Assembly (NCBI GenBank): GCA_029721515.1
Contig: CM056552.1
Location: forward strand, 29,154,392-29,218,391
Origin: Synanceia verrucosa
Lineage: Eukaryota; Chordata; Actinopteri; Perciformes; Synanceiidae
Reading direction: 5' to 3'
DNA: 64,000 nt
The notes under the pieces were generated by a model. The model had not been told where the DNA came from. It saw nothing but the letters and a program-made list of their open reading frames with translations, and did not search any database. Positions 35,070 to 48,900 of this stretch are shown in pieces (position 1 is the stretch's first letter; each line of letters starts with the position of its first letter). The translations under genes were made by a program, and so were the position numbers.

Positions 35070-35266
35070 TAGTGATGGACAAATGAAGCTTCATGAAGCA
35101 CTTGTGGTATTTTTAAACTCCTCTAGATGGTGCACTTGGTTTAAAGAAAAAGGCTAGTGGAAAGGAGAATTACTAAATTTCCATTACATCTTTAAACCAA
35201 GAGCCCCATCTAGAGGAGTAAAAGAATAGCACAAGTGCTTCATGAAGCTTCATTTGTCCATCACAA
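35070..35266. mobile_element. hAT-like MITE, 197 bp
   Basis: The ends are inverted repeats of about 35 bp (TAGTGATGGACAAATGAAGC at left, its complement at right), followed inward by a second inverted pair TCCTCTAGATGG/CCATCTAGAGGA. Flanking 8-mers ACTTTTAC (35062-35069) and ACTTTGAC (35267-35274) differ at one base. This length and spacing fit a hAT target duplication. Confidence 0.85.
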
Positions 35267-35459
35267 ACTTTGACGTTGCAGCTGTGTAATGCCTGGTGGT
35301 GTTCTCCTTCATTACCAATTTCAGATTGTGTTAACCCCATGAGTCACTTAGACACAAAAACATGGGAAAATAGAGTCCATAATGGAAGATAGTGACATAA
35401 TAAAGCAAATTTATAGTAATCCAGGAATTTGGCTTATTATACACAGTCAGCACCAATGG

Positions 35460-36918
35460 GCAACACCGGGTTCTGTTCAATGAAGCCCATACAGAAGTAC
35501 CTTAAACTTTCATTCTCTCCAACAGCCAGCAGGGGGCGATACCGGTGGATTCAAAAAGAAGTCTCTTTGTATTGATGTCTATGGGAAAATGACCATTTTC
35601 CCTCCTGCTGTATTTCCTCTATAAACACGATAAATATGAGTGTATGGTCTGAATGGTTAGTTTAAATAATGTTATAATACTTCAGGATGACTATTTACTG
35701 AATTATGGTCAAATATACGGTTAAAAAAAAAACACAAAAGCGTGGCTACAGTGTGATTGACAGGTCTCTGCCATCAGTCACAGCCTGAGGAGGAGTAGCA
35801 GTGATGGTCTGAGATCATGTTTCCTTTATCCGTTGAACGGTTGCCAGTAAGTAATATATATCACAGTTCATGTTAATTACTGAGGCTTACTGCTAACCAA
35901 GCTAGCTTGGTAGTGCTAGCGTTAGCTGATAACAGAGAGGTTGCCAGACTGCTAACCTGTGTCGCATGTGTTTATGTGATGGTAACATCAGCTGCAATCC
36001 ATGATTCTGTTCAGAAACACTTTTTGTTCTACTGGGTGAAATGGCCCTTCCACCCTGAGAGCAGTCAATACATGATGTGTTCATGAAAAGAATCAGATCT
36101 CTGTGGAAGCTACAGGACTGTAAAAACTCTGACCAATCAACTGACACTTAGTGCGAGATGAGAGAACCAATCATGTGTCATCCTGCTCATGTCCCTCCCT
36201 CCTCCCCGCTGTTGCTGGAAATATCCAGCACACTCCTCTGCAGAAATACAGTCTTTCAGAAAAGACTGAAAGACAAAACTCTGGATAAAGCTGAGAGGAC
36301 AAACCAGAGTGGACATCAGTGGAGACACTGAGACATCTGAAGGGACTGAAAAGTGATGCAGAAGTTTCTGATTTCTTTCTGTTGGACAGGAAATTATTTG
36401 TTTAGCTTCGGGAGGAGTTGTTAATTTTATGAAATATGTAATGTTTGCTAACTTAGCTACTTTTGCAGCTCTTACTAGCCCGATGCTAACATTAGCTTCT
36501 CTGTGGGTGTATGCCGTTTGTACTGTAGGTGGGGCTTGTATTGAAGAGGTTATAGGGAATGACATTTTGATCATATTACACAGTCATAGTCTCCAGTGTC
36601 TGCATTATAAAGATGCTCACAGACTCCAGCAGACTGAATCTGGAAGTCTGTTCAGCTCAAAGCTTCCATAGTGGAGCGCTCTGCCGCTAGCTGTTTCCTG
36701 TGACATTTCTTTGAATCAGAGGATCAATGTCACATTTAAAGTGGGTCGCTGTGAAAAACAGATGCTGAGCAGTGCTCTTGTGAGACAACAGTGTGGAGCA
36801 GAGACCGGAGCTTAGAGGAGGCTGAGAGGAGGTGCTACTTTCAAATCTTGCTAGTTCTCTTGCTAGCTCTTTAAGTTACCTCCTTATGGAGCTTGTCCAC
36901 TCTTTATATACAGTCTAT
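35460..36918. repeat. Long dispersed fish repeat
   Basis: It begins with wording common in percomorph genomes (CCAGCAGGGGGCGATACCGG, AGAAGTCTCTTTGTATTGA) and ends TATATACAGTCTATGG. There is no coding potential. Its right edge touches the stop codon of the chitinase-like gene at 36921. Confidence 0.6.
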
Positions 36919-36920
36919 GG

Positions 36921-39900
36921 TCAGCACAATACAAAATCACCTGTAGTCCACACATTGAACAGAAGGAATAGAGTAGCTGTTACAAAACTGACTAGAAGTG
37001 AACTCTTTGACAATATAATTGTCACTCCACTGCTGTTTTCTGTTCCCAGGTTGTGGCATTTTGTGATGTATGTCTTTCTCTGCACACATCTGTAGAATGT
37101 CTTTGGATAATCAGGTCTGACATACAGGCCGTCAGCTTTGTGTGTGCAGAAGCTGCTGACAGGATATACAACGGTAATGTTCTGGAAGCAGCTGTCATCT
37201 GGTTTTGCTGTGGTGCTGCTGGCTGTCATCATTGGCTCCTGTGTGGGCTGTGTGCCCTCAGAAGGAGAGGCAGATGTGGAGTGGACTACCACAGGAGTTG
37301 TTTCGTGTTTTGTCCAGTCTAGGAAAAATATATTGAACAGCACTGAAAAATCTCACAATCAAATTCTTTAACAGGACATACACTGATCAGGCATAACATT
37401 ATGACCTGCCTAGTATTGTGATGGTCCCCCTTTTTTCTGCTAAAACAGCCCATACATAATAGGGCTGGGTATCGATTCAGATTTTCCAGATCGATTCGAT
37501 TTGATACTTCAAGGTCCCGATTCGATTCACGATTCAATATTGATTTAGTCAGGGATATTTCAGTTAAAATAAATGATCTGTTATTTTCTGTGCATGTTGA
37601 GAGATTGCTGGTAACTTAGGTGCCCGTTGCATGTTTTGCACACTACTTGTTTTTTGACCAACTCATCATTTTCTCCCAACTTCTTAAATGCAAAATGCAT
37701 CCAAACATCAGCTTTTAAACTCGTTGGCGGTGCCTGGAGAGGTAGACTCCCTTCCGCCATGTTTGTTTGACTGCTGGCAGTAACATCTTACGAGATCTTG
37801 TTCCTTGGAAAGCGGTGGAAAGCAGCACTAAACACTGATCACACAAGACTTCTTCTGCTTCTTTGGTTTCGGCAGACTATCTATGCAGACTATAGATGTA
37901 CATATGTATGGCGATTGATGCCCTCACACGAGACTGGCAGGCGGGTTTATACTTCAGGCTGCTTCTCCGCATGTCCAATGAAGAAAAAAATATGCAAGTT
38001 AAAAGATCGATCTTTGGATTTTATGAATCCATAATCAACCATTTAAATGGAGGTTGATTAAAATCAATTGAATTGACTTTTTAACCCAGCCCTAATACGT
38101 AACAAACGTTACCGTGGTATGTGACTCCTTTCTGTCTTCAGCAGCATTAACTTCTCTGCTCTGTTGGATCAGACCACCAGGACCAGTTCTTCACTCCCCA
38201 CCTGCATCAGTGATCCTTGTCCTCTCATGACCCTGTCTCTGGTTCACCACTGGTCCTTCCTTGGACCACTTTTGATAGATCCTGACCACTGCAGATCAGG
38301 AACAGCCCACCAGAGCTGCAGTTCTGGAGATGCTCTGATCCAGTCCTCTAGACATCACTGTTTTCTTCTTGGTGTCAAACTCCTGTAAAATCCTGACGCT
38401 GGAACATTTTTCCTGCTTCTAACATCAACTCTGAGGACTAAATGTGCATTTGATGCCTTGTATACTGTATCCCAGGAGCCATGATGAAGAGATGATCAGT
38501 GTTGTTCGCTTCACCAGACAGTGATCAGTGGGAGAATTGACAACATGGAGCTGTGAGCTACTGCCTCTCAAAATGTCTGTAAGTCCAGGAACTAACTCAC
38601 CTTCACTGAGTTTATGTTTCAGATGTGATACCAGTGGATAGCTGCCTTGTGCACAGAACTGTCCAGAGAAGTCGTCCATGTCCAGTGTCCACACAGCAGC
38701 TCCTCCTAGCTGCCTGCTTTTCAGATAGTCCACCTGTAGGACAGTCAGAGACAACACAATGAAACAGTCATGTGGAAAGTCTCTTTTCCACCACAGAGTC
38801 ATGTCCTATACCTTGGCATCATAGCTCCTCTGGTTATCAAAGCCAACCCACTGGCTGCCTTTGACGGCGTAGGGAACTCTCTGATCATCAGTCCACTTGA
38901 CTGAGGCTCCTTTCAAGAATGAGCAGGTCTGGTGAACAAACACAGAATAGAATAGAATATAAACTTACTGTCATTGTTGTGAAACAAAGAAAGGCAGTTT
39001 TTTTCAGCATGAAAAAAAAACATGGAATACACAATATATGGTATATAAAATCAAATAAAAAATATAATAAAAATGGAATAAAACACAACAGATGATCTTC
39101 TGGGCATACAGATTAAACATTACAGATATATACAGTTATTTAGATGGTGGGTATGGCAGGATGTGACGGTTGTTGTTCTCCAGCTTAGACTCTATACATC
39201 TTTACCTTTTTTTCAGTCTGTGAGTTTTTTTTATTGTTGAGCTGAATGGTGACATCATTTTAAAAAAAATAATGGTCATTTTTCATGCTTAGTGTGAAAT
39301 GTGTTTTCTTATTATTATTTTTATTAATTATTTTCCCCGCTCTCGTCCTCAATTTAATTCATGCTGTGGAAATAAGCCAGCATCACAGACTGAAGAGAAA
39401 GGTGAATGTAATATAACATACAAGAATATCACTCATGACAGCTCTAAATTAAAGGGGACTTTGTTATCTTTCAGCCAGGTTCCTATTATTCAATGGTTTT
39501 GTGTCTACCTGGGGACGAATGGGGAGTTTGACTGGTTCAGTATTGACAGATAACGCTACAGTCTCTCACCATCTGCTAAAGAGAACCTGGAGAAGACAGA
39601 GAACCTGACAAAGACATAAAACCTTACCCTTTTGCTTTGTCTGGCCTGTTTGTTATTGATCTGTTGCTGGAGGATAAAGGTGGAGGAAACATGAGAGAGG
39701 AGCGCCATGACACACTGGCGGTGTCAGTTTGTTGTGTTGGCAGAAAGCACAGAAACACACTATCAAACTAAAGGATAGGAAACACTCTCATTTCTCTGTA
39801 GGGTTCTCCCATAATGTTGTCAGAGCAATGTTAGGAAATGAAACTCCTTAAGGATACTAAAAAGACCATCTGTATTTCTGTTAGTTGTGGAGCCATGAAG

Positions 39901-42900
39901 TCTGAGTTTGACCAACAGAGAACATGAACAAGCAGCAGCTCACTGTGACAAACACACAGTGGAAGACATGAGGGAACATGGTGATGGTCTGGTATCCAGA
40001 GAGACCTCAGGAGTCCTTCACACACGGGTTAAGATAAGATGGCTTTACCTGATCACACACTGTTCACCTCCTCTGTGGTGCTGTGGGACGTGCTGTATGA
40101 AGCTCAGTGAATGTTATGCTACTTTCACTTTTTGGTTTGTCTGTGTCAGTGTATACATGCTGTACTCAGATATTCTCTGTCTGAGACACATTTGTGTTAT
40201 AATAGAAAAAAAATCAACAACTGAGGCTCAGGGAGTTTATTTAATTATTTGTTCAGTGCAGACCTGAGGTTTTTCACATGACACACCTCCAAACATACCT
40301 CTGAAAACTGCCTGAGATTAATTTTGCCAACTTCACAAAAGTTTTCAAAAAAGAGTCATTTAATCCATTTGACTCAGACAAGTCTGTCAGCTGTTAACAC
40401 TCACTGCAAAGTGCTGAGATCATCCAATGCTATGCTAACCCAGTTTGCAGATACTGTGGTCAGACATGTTGCCATGAACCAGCTCACTATGTGGCAGCAG
40501 GATCAGTGGAGGCAGTAGATAGACACCGATGAGCCATAACACCATGACCTCATAATGTGTTGTTCCTCCTTTTGCTGGCAGAACAGCCCTGACCTGACCC
40601 CTGAACGTGTGCTGTGGTATCTAACACCTGTCTATCAGAGCTGCCAGTGGCCGTGGTAAGGTCAGTGACAGCAGTAATAGCAGAGTATCTGGTCTGTGGT
40701 CAAAGGTGACACTGAAAGTGGAGACATTATGAAGATCTCTCTGCTAGATGTTGCTATGTGAACATGATGCTTTTGTTACCTCATAGTAAGACCAGACACC
40801 AGTCTGCTGGGTGTAGGGCCCGGGGGAGGCAGGGCCGCTCGCTGGGGCTCCCAGGCCTACTGCTGTGGTGGACAGCGAGAAGGAACGAGCATGAACAGGA
40901 AAACCCAGCAGCAACTTCCCTGCTGGGGCTCCTCGCTCCATCCAGTACTGCACCACATGATCCTGAGGGACAGAGAGGGACGAGTCATTGATGAACTGAA
41001 GGATTTCTATCAAACCATCTAACCTCCTTCAGTCAAGGTTAAAAAAAAAGGTTTGAAAAAAGTCTCTTTTTAGACAGCTGTAGATATTTAGTCTACATTC
41101 AATCACCTCTCAGGTTAATAAGTTGAATTTGTCAGCAACACATTCTCACTCCCACCTCATCAAAAGCTGCTACTTGGTGCTCTGCATCTCAATGCACTAC
41201 TCTGGTTTAGGCAACTCAACCACTCGTGGTTTGGTTCAAGAATGACTCTGATTAGTGGTGACTTCACTGACTAGAGTGACCTTATTTATATCCAGTCCAG
41301 TCTAGTCACTGTGTTTTAGTTTTAGGAAGTTTCTAGGTTTTTACCTGCTAAATGCTCCACTGAGTTCAGCGGCCAAGTGACAAACAGTGGGCTTATCAAA
41401 AGCAATTCCATGAGAGTGGTGAGGGTGAACCAGAACAGGAAGGGTGATGGTCAGACAGGCAGCAATGAGCTGAAACTCACTGCAAAGCTCTGTGAAGTCG
41501 AGGAGAGCTGACAATATACTGCACTGACCCCTACCACTTTATCATTTGATCATAGTTCTAAAAATATCTACTTAACATTATTTAAAAAGGTGTATTGATC
41601 TTTACTGAGCTGCAGACTATTTGCAGTAATTCCCTGTATCAGCAATGCATGAAATGTGTGATGTGGAAGGATCATAAACCCACAGAGAGGAATGATTTGT
41701 TGTGACTGGCCACTATAACTGTCTTAGATACCTTTCATGGTAATTAGGTTTTAATGCATGAGGTGTCACTCATACTCACACAGTTCTCTTACCTCTGCAG
41801 AGCTGCAATACAACACATGCAACAATAAATAATCCTAAAACTAGAGACATCAAGCTTAATAAGTAGCCGTTAAAGGAGCAGTGTGTAGGCTGTGATGGCA
41901 TCTAGTGGATGAGACATCTGTGCTACTGTGGAAACATGGTGGTCAGCTCTGTCTCTGTGGAGACATGAAGGGCTAAAGAAAACACCACCACTTTTATTTT
42001 CAGATTACTCTGGCTCTTCCAGTAGATCCTCTTAAATGCTGCACATTGGCCCTTTAAATATAAAGGGGATTACTATGTTAGCGTTGTTGTCGGAGAAGAG
42101 TGAACTGTGGTGGGCTGTCACTCCATCTTCACCATCATGGAGGTTGAAAGTCTTCACACTGATGAAGTCCAGGTACCTGAACACACCCACAGGACACAGA
42201 GAGAGGCATGAAGCATGTAAGGTCAAAGTGGATTCACACCAGAGCTGATATAAATCAGTCTTACTTTGACACCTCAGAGAGCTCGTATCCTTCATCAGAA
42301 ACATCTGGTGGTGCTGGTACAGCTGCAGAGAGCAGCAGCTGTGTTTGTCTGACTCCTTGACTCTCAGCTACATAGACCTCTGTGATCTCCTGGAAATCAA
42401 TAGAAATTCATTTCAACTTTAGTCAGTAGCCAGAAATGTATGTCAGAACAACGAACCACACGATAGTTTATCTTCCCATCTTTCCAAGCAGCTTTTACTC
42501 CAGTCCAGTATCCATCCAGATCACCCATCACACTGTACATCATGTGATCAAAGCGCTAAGAGTGTCATGTTTGTCAAGTCAGGTCATGTATATTATTTTC
42601 ATCATGTCATGTGGTCATTTCCCCTGATTGTTTTCAGCTGTTGCCCATTCCCTTGTGTATTTATGTCCATGTCTCCGACTGTCGTGTGCCAGTACGTCTT
42701 GAGTCCATGTCCCCAGCGTTCCCGTCCACGTCAGGTTTCCCTTGTTTTGTGAGCTGTCTGCCAAAGCTGTCTTGTTCTTTTGTTACTTTGTTTGTCATCC
42801 ACGTGTAGTCTCTTAGTCTTTAGTCTTCCCTGTTTGTGTAGTCAGTGTTACCTTTAGGTTTCCCATCACAGTTGTTGATTGTTTTTAGTTAGTGGTTTTC

Positions 42901-45900
42901 TAATTTAGGTTTTATTTATCCTCTTAGTGAGTGCCCTTTTTTTTCTAGTTAGATTAGACACTTTTCAGTTGTAACTTTTATAGCTTCAGTGCCTGAGCCT
43001 TTGTTTATTAGGTAATTTCACAGCCTTCTGAAGAGATTTTCTGTTCTGAGCCAGGTTAGGGTGATCATTCCTCCCTGTAATGTTGATATTCCTTTCTTAA
43101 TAAATCCTTTGTTGATACTTTGAGTTTTGAGTCTCGTGTTTGGGTTCTTTTTTCCGTGTCTGTGCCATGTTCTTACAGAGGGTTCTTCAAGCAACTGGTC
43201 CATGTTTCTATTTTTTGCTCTTTAGATTTACTTTGACCTGTTTGAACCTCCATAGACATCATATATGTTATACCAATTAAATGTATATGAGTCAGTCAAA
43301 AAGGAAACGTTTGACTGTGTTAATATACAACTATACTGTGTGTATGGAAAAAGTTCATATTACTGTGATGGAAATTTAGCTGATTGTATAAGCTGTTATG
43401 TCTGAACTCATGATGATGTCGCTGGAAGTTATCTTGTTTTAGTTTTCACAGAGAACAGTGTGTGTCTTTTCTTCGCCATCAGGCCTGATAGACTTGTGGA
43501 CTCTGTCTACAGTAAAACATACAGCATGTTCGTTTATCACTATGACGGTATTGCTTGTCAGCAGGAACTCACGTAAGCATGTATGTATCAGTAATGCATA
43601 AATATTGTTTTTCCTTACATTCAGGATGGGCATTCACTCACAAAGCTCTGTGCTGTGTGTCTGAATTCTCATCTCTGTTCTGCAGACAGATATTAAAAGC
43701 AACTCTTTTGGGCAACTGAATCAGTGAAGTTACTCATTCCTTGTGTAATTAAAGAACCCTGTGGAGATTAGACCATCCTGACAGAATATTTCCACAACAA
43801 TTTTGGTGTCCGAATTTTGGGATCGTTCGAGAGTCCGTCCGGACCCCCGGGTCATTGAGGGGCTGATTTTTTGACCTGGGTTGACGAACCCGTTCTCACC
43901 TCACGAAAATCCGAGGACGAGGACCCGGCATCCTGGGGCCTGTGACTGACTCTGCTATGATTTGCACAAGGACAACATTTGGTGAGATGGTTTACATTCC
44001 ATTTATTATCATCTCTTCCTGATTCTGAGGTCCAGTACTGTTGCTCCTAAGAAAGAGGTAAATTGTGGGACTAATATTAAAATACAAACTAAATCACCTC
44101 TGTTTCTCTTAAGATAACTGTGGAATAGAATTGCGTCTATCTACAATAAGTGTTGAATACCGAGTACAGGACTCGAAGACGGCAAAACAAGAACAGGTGT
44201 TTCTTTTTCTTTGTTCTTTTTATTATTTTGTTATTTCTGTGAGTTTTGCGCGTAAAAGTGTGAGCTTTTGGCCTGAAGCCAAAGCAAGAACACAGTAAGG
44301 TGTGAGCTTTTTAGCAAGAACACTGTAAAAATTGAGTGTGAGCTTTTTAGCAAGAACACTGTAAAAATTGAGTGTGAGCTTTTTAGCAAGAACACTGTTA
44401 AAATTGAGTGTGAGCTTTTTAGCAAGAACACTGTAAAAATGGAGTGTGAGCTTTTTAGCAAGAACACTGTAAAAATGGAGTGTGAGCTTTTTAGCAAGAA
44501 CACTGTAAAAATGGAGTGTGAGCTTTTTTTAGCAAGAACACTGTAAAAATTGAGTGTGAGCTTTTTTTTTAGTAAGAACACTGTTAAAATTGAGTGTGAG
44601 CTTTTGGCCTGAAGCCAAAGCAAGAACACAGTAAGGTGTGAGCTTTTTAGCAAGAACACAGTAAGGTGTGAGCTTTTTAGCAAGAACACTGTTAAAATTG
44701 AGTGTGAGCTTTTTAGCAAGAACACTGTAAAAATTGAGTGTGAGCTTTTTTTAGCAAGAACACTGTTAAAATTGAGTGTGAGCTTTTTTAGCAAGAACAC
44801 TGTTAAAATTGAGTGTGAGCTTTTTTAGCAAGAACACTGTAAAAATTGAGTGTGAGCTTTTTAGCAAGAACACTGTAAAAATTGAGTGTGAGCTTTTTTA
44901 GCAAGAACACTGTTAAAATTGAGTGTGAGCTTTTTTAGCAAGAACACTGTAAAAATTGAGTGTGAGCTTTTTTAGCAAGAACACTGTAAAAATTGAGTGT
45001 GAGCTTTTTAGCAAGAACACTGTAAAAATTGAGTGTGAGCTTTTTAGCAAGAACACTGTAAAAATTGAGTGTGAGCTTTTTTAGCAAGAACACTGTTAAA
45101 ATTGAGTGTGAGCTTTTTTAGCAAGAACACTGTAAAAATTGAGTGTGAGCTTTTTTAGCAAGAACACTGTTAAAATTGAGTGTGAGCTTTTTTTAGCAAG
45201 AACACTGTTAAAATTGAGTGTGAGCTTTTTTAGCAAGAACACTGTTAAAATTGAGTGTGAGCTTTTTTAGCAAGAACACTGTAAAAATTGAGTGTGAGCT
45301 TTTTAGCAAGAACACTGTTAAAATTGAGTGTGAGCTTTTTTAGCAAGAACACTGTAAAAATTGAGTGTGAGCTTTTTTAGCAAGAACACTGTAAAAATTG
45401 AGTGTGAGCTTTTTTAGCAAGAACACTGTTAAAATTGAGTGTGAGCTTTTTAGCAAGAACACTGTTAAAATTGAGTGTGAGCTTTTTTAGCAAGAACACT
45501 GTTAAAATTGAGTGTGAGCTTTTTTAGCAAGAACACTGTAAAAATTGAGTGTGAGCTTTTTTAGCAAGAACACTGTTAAAATTGAGTGTGAGCTTTTTTA
45601 GCAAGAACACTGTTAAAATTGAGTGTGAGCTTTTTTAGCAAGAACACTGTTAAAATTGAGTGTGAGCTTTTTAGCAAGAACACTGTAAAAATTGAGTGTG
45701 AGCTTTTTAGCAAGAACACTGTTAAAATTGAGTGTGAGCTTTTTTAGCAAGAACACTGTTAAAATTGAGTGTGAGCTTTTTTAGCAAGAACACTGTAAAA
45801 ATTGAGTGTGAGCTTTTTTAGCAAGAACACTGTTAAAATTGAGTGTGAGCTTTTTAGCAAGAACACTGTTAAAATTGAGTGTGAGCTTTTTTTAGCAAGA

Positions 45901-48900
45901 ACACTGTAAAAATTGAGTGTGAGCTTTTTTTAGCAAGAACACTGTTAAAATTGAGTGTGAGCTTTTTTTAGCAAGAACACTGTTAAAATTGAGTGTGAGC
46001 TTTTTAGCAAGAACACTGTTAAAATTGAGTGTGAGCTTTTTAGCAAGAACACTGTTAAAATTGAGTGTGAGCTTTTTAGCAAGAACACTGTAAAAATTGA
46101 GTGTGAGCTTTTTAGCAAGAACACTGTTAAAATTGAGTGTGAACTTTTTTTAGCAAGAACACTGTTAAAATTGAGTGTGAGCTTTTTAGCAAGAACACTG
46201 TTAAAATTGAGTGTGAGCTTTTTTTAGCAAGAACACTGTTAAAATTGAGTGTGAGCTTTTTTTAGCAAGAACACTGTAAAAATTGAGTGTGAGCTTTTTT
46301 TAGCAAGAACACTGTAAAAATTGAGTGTGAGCTTTTTAGCAAGAACACTGTAAAAATTGAGTGTGAGCTTTTTAGCAAGAACACTGTTAAAATTGAGTGT
46401 GAGCTTTTTTTAGCAAGAACACTGTTAAAATTGAGTGTGAGCTTTTTAGCAAGAACACTGTAAAAATTGAGTGTGAGCTTTTTAGCAAGAACACTGTAAA
46501 AATTGAGTGTGAGCTCAAAAAAAAAAAAGGTAATATAGTAAAGTAAAATATAAAAATTAAAGTACAGAAGTACAAGTAAAACAACAAGTTAAAAAAAACA
46601 AAAGGGGTTATGGGGAACAAACAACCAAGCGGGCCTACTGCTGAGGTACCAGCAGGGTCTATTGCGGAGGCCATGAAGAGAAAATATGGGGAAGATAGTG
46701 TGCAGTATCTTCAATGTTGACTGAACATTTAGCAGAAATCAGTTAAAGCTGCAAGTTAAAGGGAACTTGAGAAGGATAAAGTAAAGCTGCTTTGAGAACA
46801 AAAATGAATCAAATGTGTTTTTCTCAAAAGGTTAAAGGAGTCCGGAGTATCACAACTTTACCCTCATCTACCCAGTCATCACAGGCGCCTGAAAAGCTCA
46901 AAAGGTAAGCACAAACCTTTTCAATAGAATTGTGCATATTGATTATAACTAAAACGATGTCTGGTGTAGATGATGTTTAGTCTACAGTGAGTCAATAAAT
47001 ATTATATTAATGGTAAAAGAGAAATAAGAGAATAAGAGAAATGTGAAAGGGGAGGTTGAAGTCCTCACCTAAGAGTATCATGCGCAGAAAAGAAGGAAAA
47101 GAGAATAAAATACACGTGTTGGGTTTAAATTGTGTGGGCTGGGTCTTTCTTCAAGAGTTAAAAGAAAAGGAGGCTGGTGAAAAGAAAACTCTGAAGAGTG
47201 TGAGTATTACTTTTGGGGTGGTTTTGGTGCATAATTTGAGGTGTATTAAAGCTGTTAGTGAGACTGGGTTAGGACCCCCAGTATTCAGCCGCAGTATAGT
47301 CACCAGGACTTTCTGTAGAAGCTTGCTGACTAGGTCTCCTAACAGGGCATTGCGTCCATACACTTGAAATTGTGTGCGTGTATAGTGTTTTATGTGTACA
47401 ACCGAAGTAAGTCCATAAATTATGACAATTAAAGGAGCAGGCAAGTTCAAAATTTGTGAGAAGGAGTAGTTTGTGTGTATTTAGGAGGCATTAATCCCAA
47501 ATACCATAAGAAAAACAGGAAATTAAATTGAAACAGAATTTTTTGTTAAAAAAAAAAAAAAATAGTTGACCTTCAGGGGATGATGCTCTGCTACTTTTGA
47601 GAGAGTTTAAGTATAAGTTGATACAAGACTGACAGACGACTCTGACGAACACAGACACAGAGGGAGAGACAGAATGACCTAGAGAAGATAAAAATACAGA
47701 GAGGAAGCATAAGCGGTCGCAGACTTTTAAACTAAATGCTAGACCCTCACAAGAAATCAGTCAAATTCAGACTTCTATACAAGGGAAGAATAACTTAGAC
47801 CCTAAACAAACTAATGGTATGAGAGAAGGGTTAACTCACATACATTTTCCACATTTCCATTCACATAGCCATGAACACAAGATAACACACTCCACACCTA
47901 GCCATCCTCCTCTTTCCCATGATCAAACACTCATTTTTCCCTCTGCCTAGTGAGAACGATAACTATCTATTAATAGATTTGATGGCCCAACTTCAGGCCC
48001 AATTGCAAGCAAAACAAAATGCCAAAAACAGGAACCACAGGTCAGCATTTGCCAGCACATATGCCTCTGATTGCTCAAATTTAAGGCCACTGGTATCCTC
48101 TCAGTTGAGCTAATAAATAAATAAATAAAAGGTTTAGCTTTTGTCTATATGAAATGAAATCAATCACTACTGCATTGTTATCATTTCCACATGCCTGTGC
48201 AATGAAGAATCGCTTGCTGCTGATACTTGCAATGAAGACCAGCTTACACATAGTCGCTCACATACAGGATGCTACTGAACACGCAATGAAGAACTGCTTA
48301 CACCTGTGATTTAGGTCTCTAAAAAGGGACACCACACTGTCTCCCTCCTGGTTGTGCCGTACCCTAAAAGGTGGTGGTCACTTGCAGTTTGGGGGTCTGC
48401 AAAGTTGGTTACAGCCTGATGGATGCTGCACAATGCAGGATTTACATTTCCTACTTCTGTTGATTGATATGAAGAAACCATGTCAAAAGGGGAAATGTTA
48501 AATTGAATATGATTCTATGATGGTAATGTTAAACATTTTTCTGACTTTATGTGCTCTACTTCAGTCTCAATCGCTGGCTGTTTGTTTTAATTAATTATAA
48601 ATAAACCGACCTTGATAGGTGATAACAAGCAAAAGCCTTTTTTCTGTCTCCCACTCGAACCTGAGATTAGAGATGTGTTCTCATTCACATTCAGAGGTCA
48701 ACAGTATAGATACACTTGATTATTCGGTATCGTTTCATTCGGATGTTTCAGGGAAAAAAAAAGAAAAAAAAGGGGGGGGAGAAGCAGGTACTGATGTACT
48801 ACAATTCAAATCAGACACTGTAGAAAACAGATAACCACCATGCACATGACATGCTGAAGAAGCAAAAGCCATCACAAAAACAGAACACATAATCATGTAT

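Noticed and set aside
42563..43177. 5-bp target duplication around the solo gypsy LTR
   Set aside because: The flanks read AAGAG and GAGGG, which do not match, so no duplication is claimed.
43805..43822. Assignment of a specific primer tRNA for the endogenous retrovirus
   Set aside because: The sequence begins TGG as expected, but I could not match it confidently to any one tRNA 3' end.
44231..46674. Leu/Ser-rich frames on the - strand across the 36-bp minisatellite, and its resemblance to a CRISPR array
   Set aside because: The frames follow the repeat unit. Units are directly adjacent with no unique spacers, and the genome is a vertebrate's, so CRISPR is excluded.
47056..47450. Overlapping ~100-codon frames on both strands in the retroviral interior
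   Set aside because: Neither resembles a retroviral or host protein, and opposite-strand overlap suggests chance.
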